NCBI GenBank assembly: GCA_027492275.1
Contig: JAPUFC010000078.1
Location: forward strand, 1-41,980
From: Mesorhizobium sp.
GTDB lineage: Bacteria; Pseudomonadota; Alphaproteobacteria; Rhizobiales; Rhizobiaceae
Length of the DNA stretch: 41,980 nucleotides
Direction of reading: 5' to 3'
Below, piece after piece: positions 40,846 to 41,980 of this stretch. The position numbers were made by a program, and so were the translations under genes. Below the pieces are notes generated by a model that ran no database searches, was not told the origin of the DNA, and was given only the letters and a program-made list of their open reading frames with translations. Numbering within the stretch: the stretch's first letter is position 1; every line of letters begins with the position of its first letter.

Positions 40846-41448
40846 TCAGCTCATCGAGTCGATCTTGCGCTGCATGGCGGCGATCTGCTCGCGCAGCTCC
40901 TGCAGATCGTCGGTCTTCTCCGCGCCTTCCCGCTTCGGCGCATCGGCGGCGGGCCGCGCCTGGTCGAAAGACGGGAAGGGCGAGAACAGGCGCATGGCGT
41001 TCTGGAACATCTCGATGTTGCGCCGGGTCTGTTCCTCGATGGCCTTCACCGGGGCGCTCATGCTCATCATGTCCATCGGCTTGCCGCCCATGGCCGATTT
41101 CATCTGCGCGCGGAACCGCTCCTGCTCCTTGGCGAAGGCGATCATCGACTGCTCCAGGAAGCTCGGCACGACCATCTGCATCTGGTCGCCGTAGAAGGCG
41201 ATGAGCTGGCGCAGGAACGGCACCGGCAGCATAGTCTGGCCGTTCTTGTTCTCCAGCTCGAAGATGATCTGCGTCAGCACGGGATGCGTGATGTCCTCGC
41301 CCGTCTTGGCGTCCTGCACGACGAATTCCTCGCCGCGCTTCACCATCTCGGCGAGATCCTCCAGCGTGACGTAGGTGCTGGTGCCGGTGTTGTAGAGACG
41401 CCGGTTGGCGTATTTTTTTATGGTGACCGGCTCGTTCTTGGCGGGCAT
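40846..41448 (-). CDS. phaR: Polyhydroxyalkanoate synthesis repressor PhaR
   Basis: 200 aa from the ATG at 41448 (GGGAGGA upstream). The PHB-accumulation regulator DNA-binding domain covers about 6-65 (TIKKYANRRLYNTGTSTYVTLEDLAEMVKRG), followed by the DUF PHB_acc domain (QMVVPSFLEQSMIAFAKEQERFRAQM) and a C-terminal coiled coil. PhaR senses free PHB and controls phasin and synthesis genes. Divergent from phaA, with two similar dyads in between. Complete. Confidence 0.94.
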   Translation of the reverse strand: MPAKNEPVTIKKYANRRLYNTGTSTYVTLEDLAEMVKRGEEFVVQDAKTGEDITHPVLTQIIFELENKNGQTMLPVPFLRQLIAFYGDQMQMVVPSFLEQSMIAFAKEQERFRAQMKSAMGGKPMDMMSMSAPVKAIEEQTRRNIEMFQNAMRLFSPFPSFDQARPAADAPKREGAEKTDDLQELREQIAAMQRKIDSMS

Positions 41449-41543
41449 CCGAATTCCTCCCGGAGATCTGCTTTTTTCTGCCCGCGGGCAGGGCGCGACC
41501 CGACCGAGAGGATATGCGCAAAGCCGAGGCAAATCCAAGCGCT

Positions 41544-41596
41544 TTGTGCAGTGCAGAAAGGTCCGGCGCGGGCAGGGCTCTTATTGCAGCGCACAA
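41544..41596. promoter_or_regulatory. Two inverted TTGTGC-N2-TGCA sites between phaR and phaA
   Basis: TTGTGCAGTGCA at 41544-41555 and, on the opposite strand, TTGTGCGCTGCA at 41585-41596. Both have the TTGTGC-N2-TGCA core. PhaR is known to bind TGC/GCA-rich dyads. The second site touches a TTGACT (41602-41607) that could be the phaA -35 box. Inference from pattern and position only. Confidence 0.5.
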
Positions 41597-41663
41597 TCAA
41601 ATTGACTCGCCGCCGCGAAACGCCCACAGAATATGGCCAAAGCAGCAGATCGGGAGATGAAAC

Positions 41664-41980
41664 ATGCCTGCACCCACTTCGGTCGTGATCGCCGCCGCCG
41701 CCCGCACGCCGGTCGGTTCCTTCAACGGCGCCTTCGCCAACCTGGCCGCGCACGAGCTCGGCGCGGTCGCGATCAAGGGCGCGCTGGAGCGCGCCGGCGT
41801 CGACGCCAAGGAGGTGGACGAGGTCATCCTCGGGCAGATCCTCACCGCCGGCCAGGGGCAGAACCCGGCGCGCCAGGCGGCCATGGCGGCCGGCATTCCC
41901 GCCGAGGCCACCGCCTGGGGGCTGAACCAGCTCTGCGGCTCGGGCCTGCGCACCGTCGCCATCGGCATGCAGCAGATCGC
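41664..41980 (+). CDS. phaA: Acetyl-CoA acetyltransferase, 5' part (runs off the window)
   Basis: First 105 aa, from the ATG at 41664 with GGGAGA 6-7 nt upstream; open to the window end. Thiolase N-terminal motifs: VVIAAAARTPVGSFNGAF, VDEVILGQILTAGQGQNPARQAA and NQLCGSGLRTVA with the active-site Cys91. Condenses two acetyl-CoA to acetoacetyl-CoA, the first step of PHB synthesis. phaB would be expected downstream, outside the window. Confidence 0.93.
   Translation, partial: MPAPTSVVIAAAARTPVGSFNGAFANLAAHELGAVAIKGALERAGVDAKEVDEVILGQILTAGQGQNPARQAAMAAGIPAEATAWGLNQLCGSGLRTVAIGMQQI

Overview
The window is GC-rich, densely packed chromosomal DNA from an alphaproteobacterium. It most probably belongs to the Rhizobiales, near the Mesorhizobium/Phyllobacteriaceae branch. 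Support comes from Omp25-like beta-barrel proteins with CtrA-type TTAA boxes, a 6S RNA upstream of 5-formyl-THF cyclo-ligase, an alphaproteobacterial serC with a structured leader, the phaR/phaA pair, and intergenic palindromes of a rhizobial type. The genus is not certain from sequence alone.

Left core (1-16800): a small membrane protein, a ThiE-like protein overlapping a Sel1-repeat protein, elongation factor P, an inositol-monophosphatase family enzyme, a MotA/ExbB-like plus OmpA/MotB-like pair, an M32 carboxypeptidase, an ABC exporter, ribosomal protein L31, a SelW-like redox protein overlapping YebC, an exported MBL-fold protein, TerC, a YmdB-type phosphoesterase, 5-formyl-THF cyclo-ligase with its upstream 6S RNA, and two outer-membrane beta-barrel proteins.

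Accessory island (about 16846-27357): a compact 10.5 kb integrated element. It carries a tyrosine integrase, an overlapping excisionase-like gene, HK97-type portal, prohead protease and major capsid protein, a small head-associated protein, regulators (a wHTH-like protein, a LexA/S24-like protein with Cys in place of Ser, a double ribbon-helix-helix protein), a large terminase interrupted by an in-frame TAA, an HNH nuclease and a replication-type wHTH protein. No tail, lysis or small-terminase gene is recognisable. This is the gene content of a capsid-encoding phage satellite (compare capsid-forming PICIs) more than of a full prophage. It is bounded by a near-identical 22-24 bp repeat formed from the first bases of the serC leader. 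A promoter-like sequence lies at the same distance before each repeat copy, so integration appears to have replaced the native serC promoter with one carried by the element. A ~225-250 nt stretch upstream of the head genes folds into at least six hairpins, three with GNRA tetraloops, and is the best candidate for an undescribed RNA.

Right core (27384-41980): serC and serA (serine biosynthesis) ending in a strong terminator, a DUF3309 peptide, an RND efflux pump with its adaptor, a 3-hydroxybutyrate dehydrogenase-like SDR, ispG and a farnesyl-diphosphate synthase (isoprenoid synthesis) in convergent orientation around a palindromic element, mtgA, rpmF, a small membrane protein, a GlcG/HbpS protein, and the divergent phaR / phaA pair of polyhydroxybutyrate metabolism. 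phaA runs off the window. All assignments are by eye from motifs and family knowledge; no database search was run.
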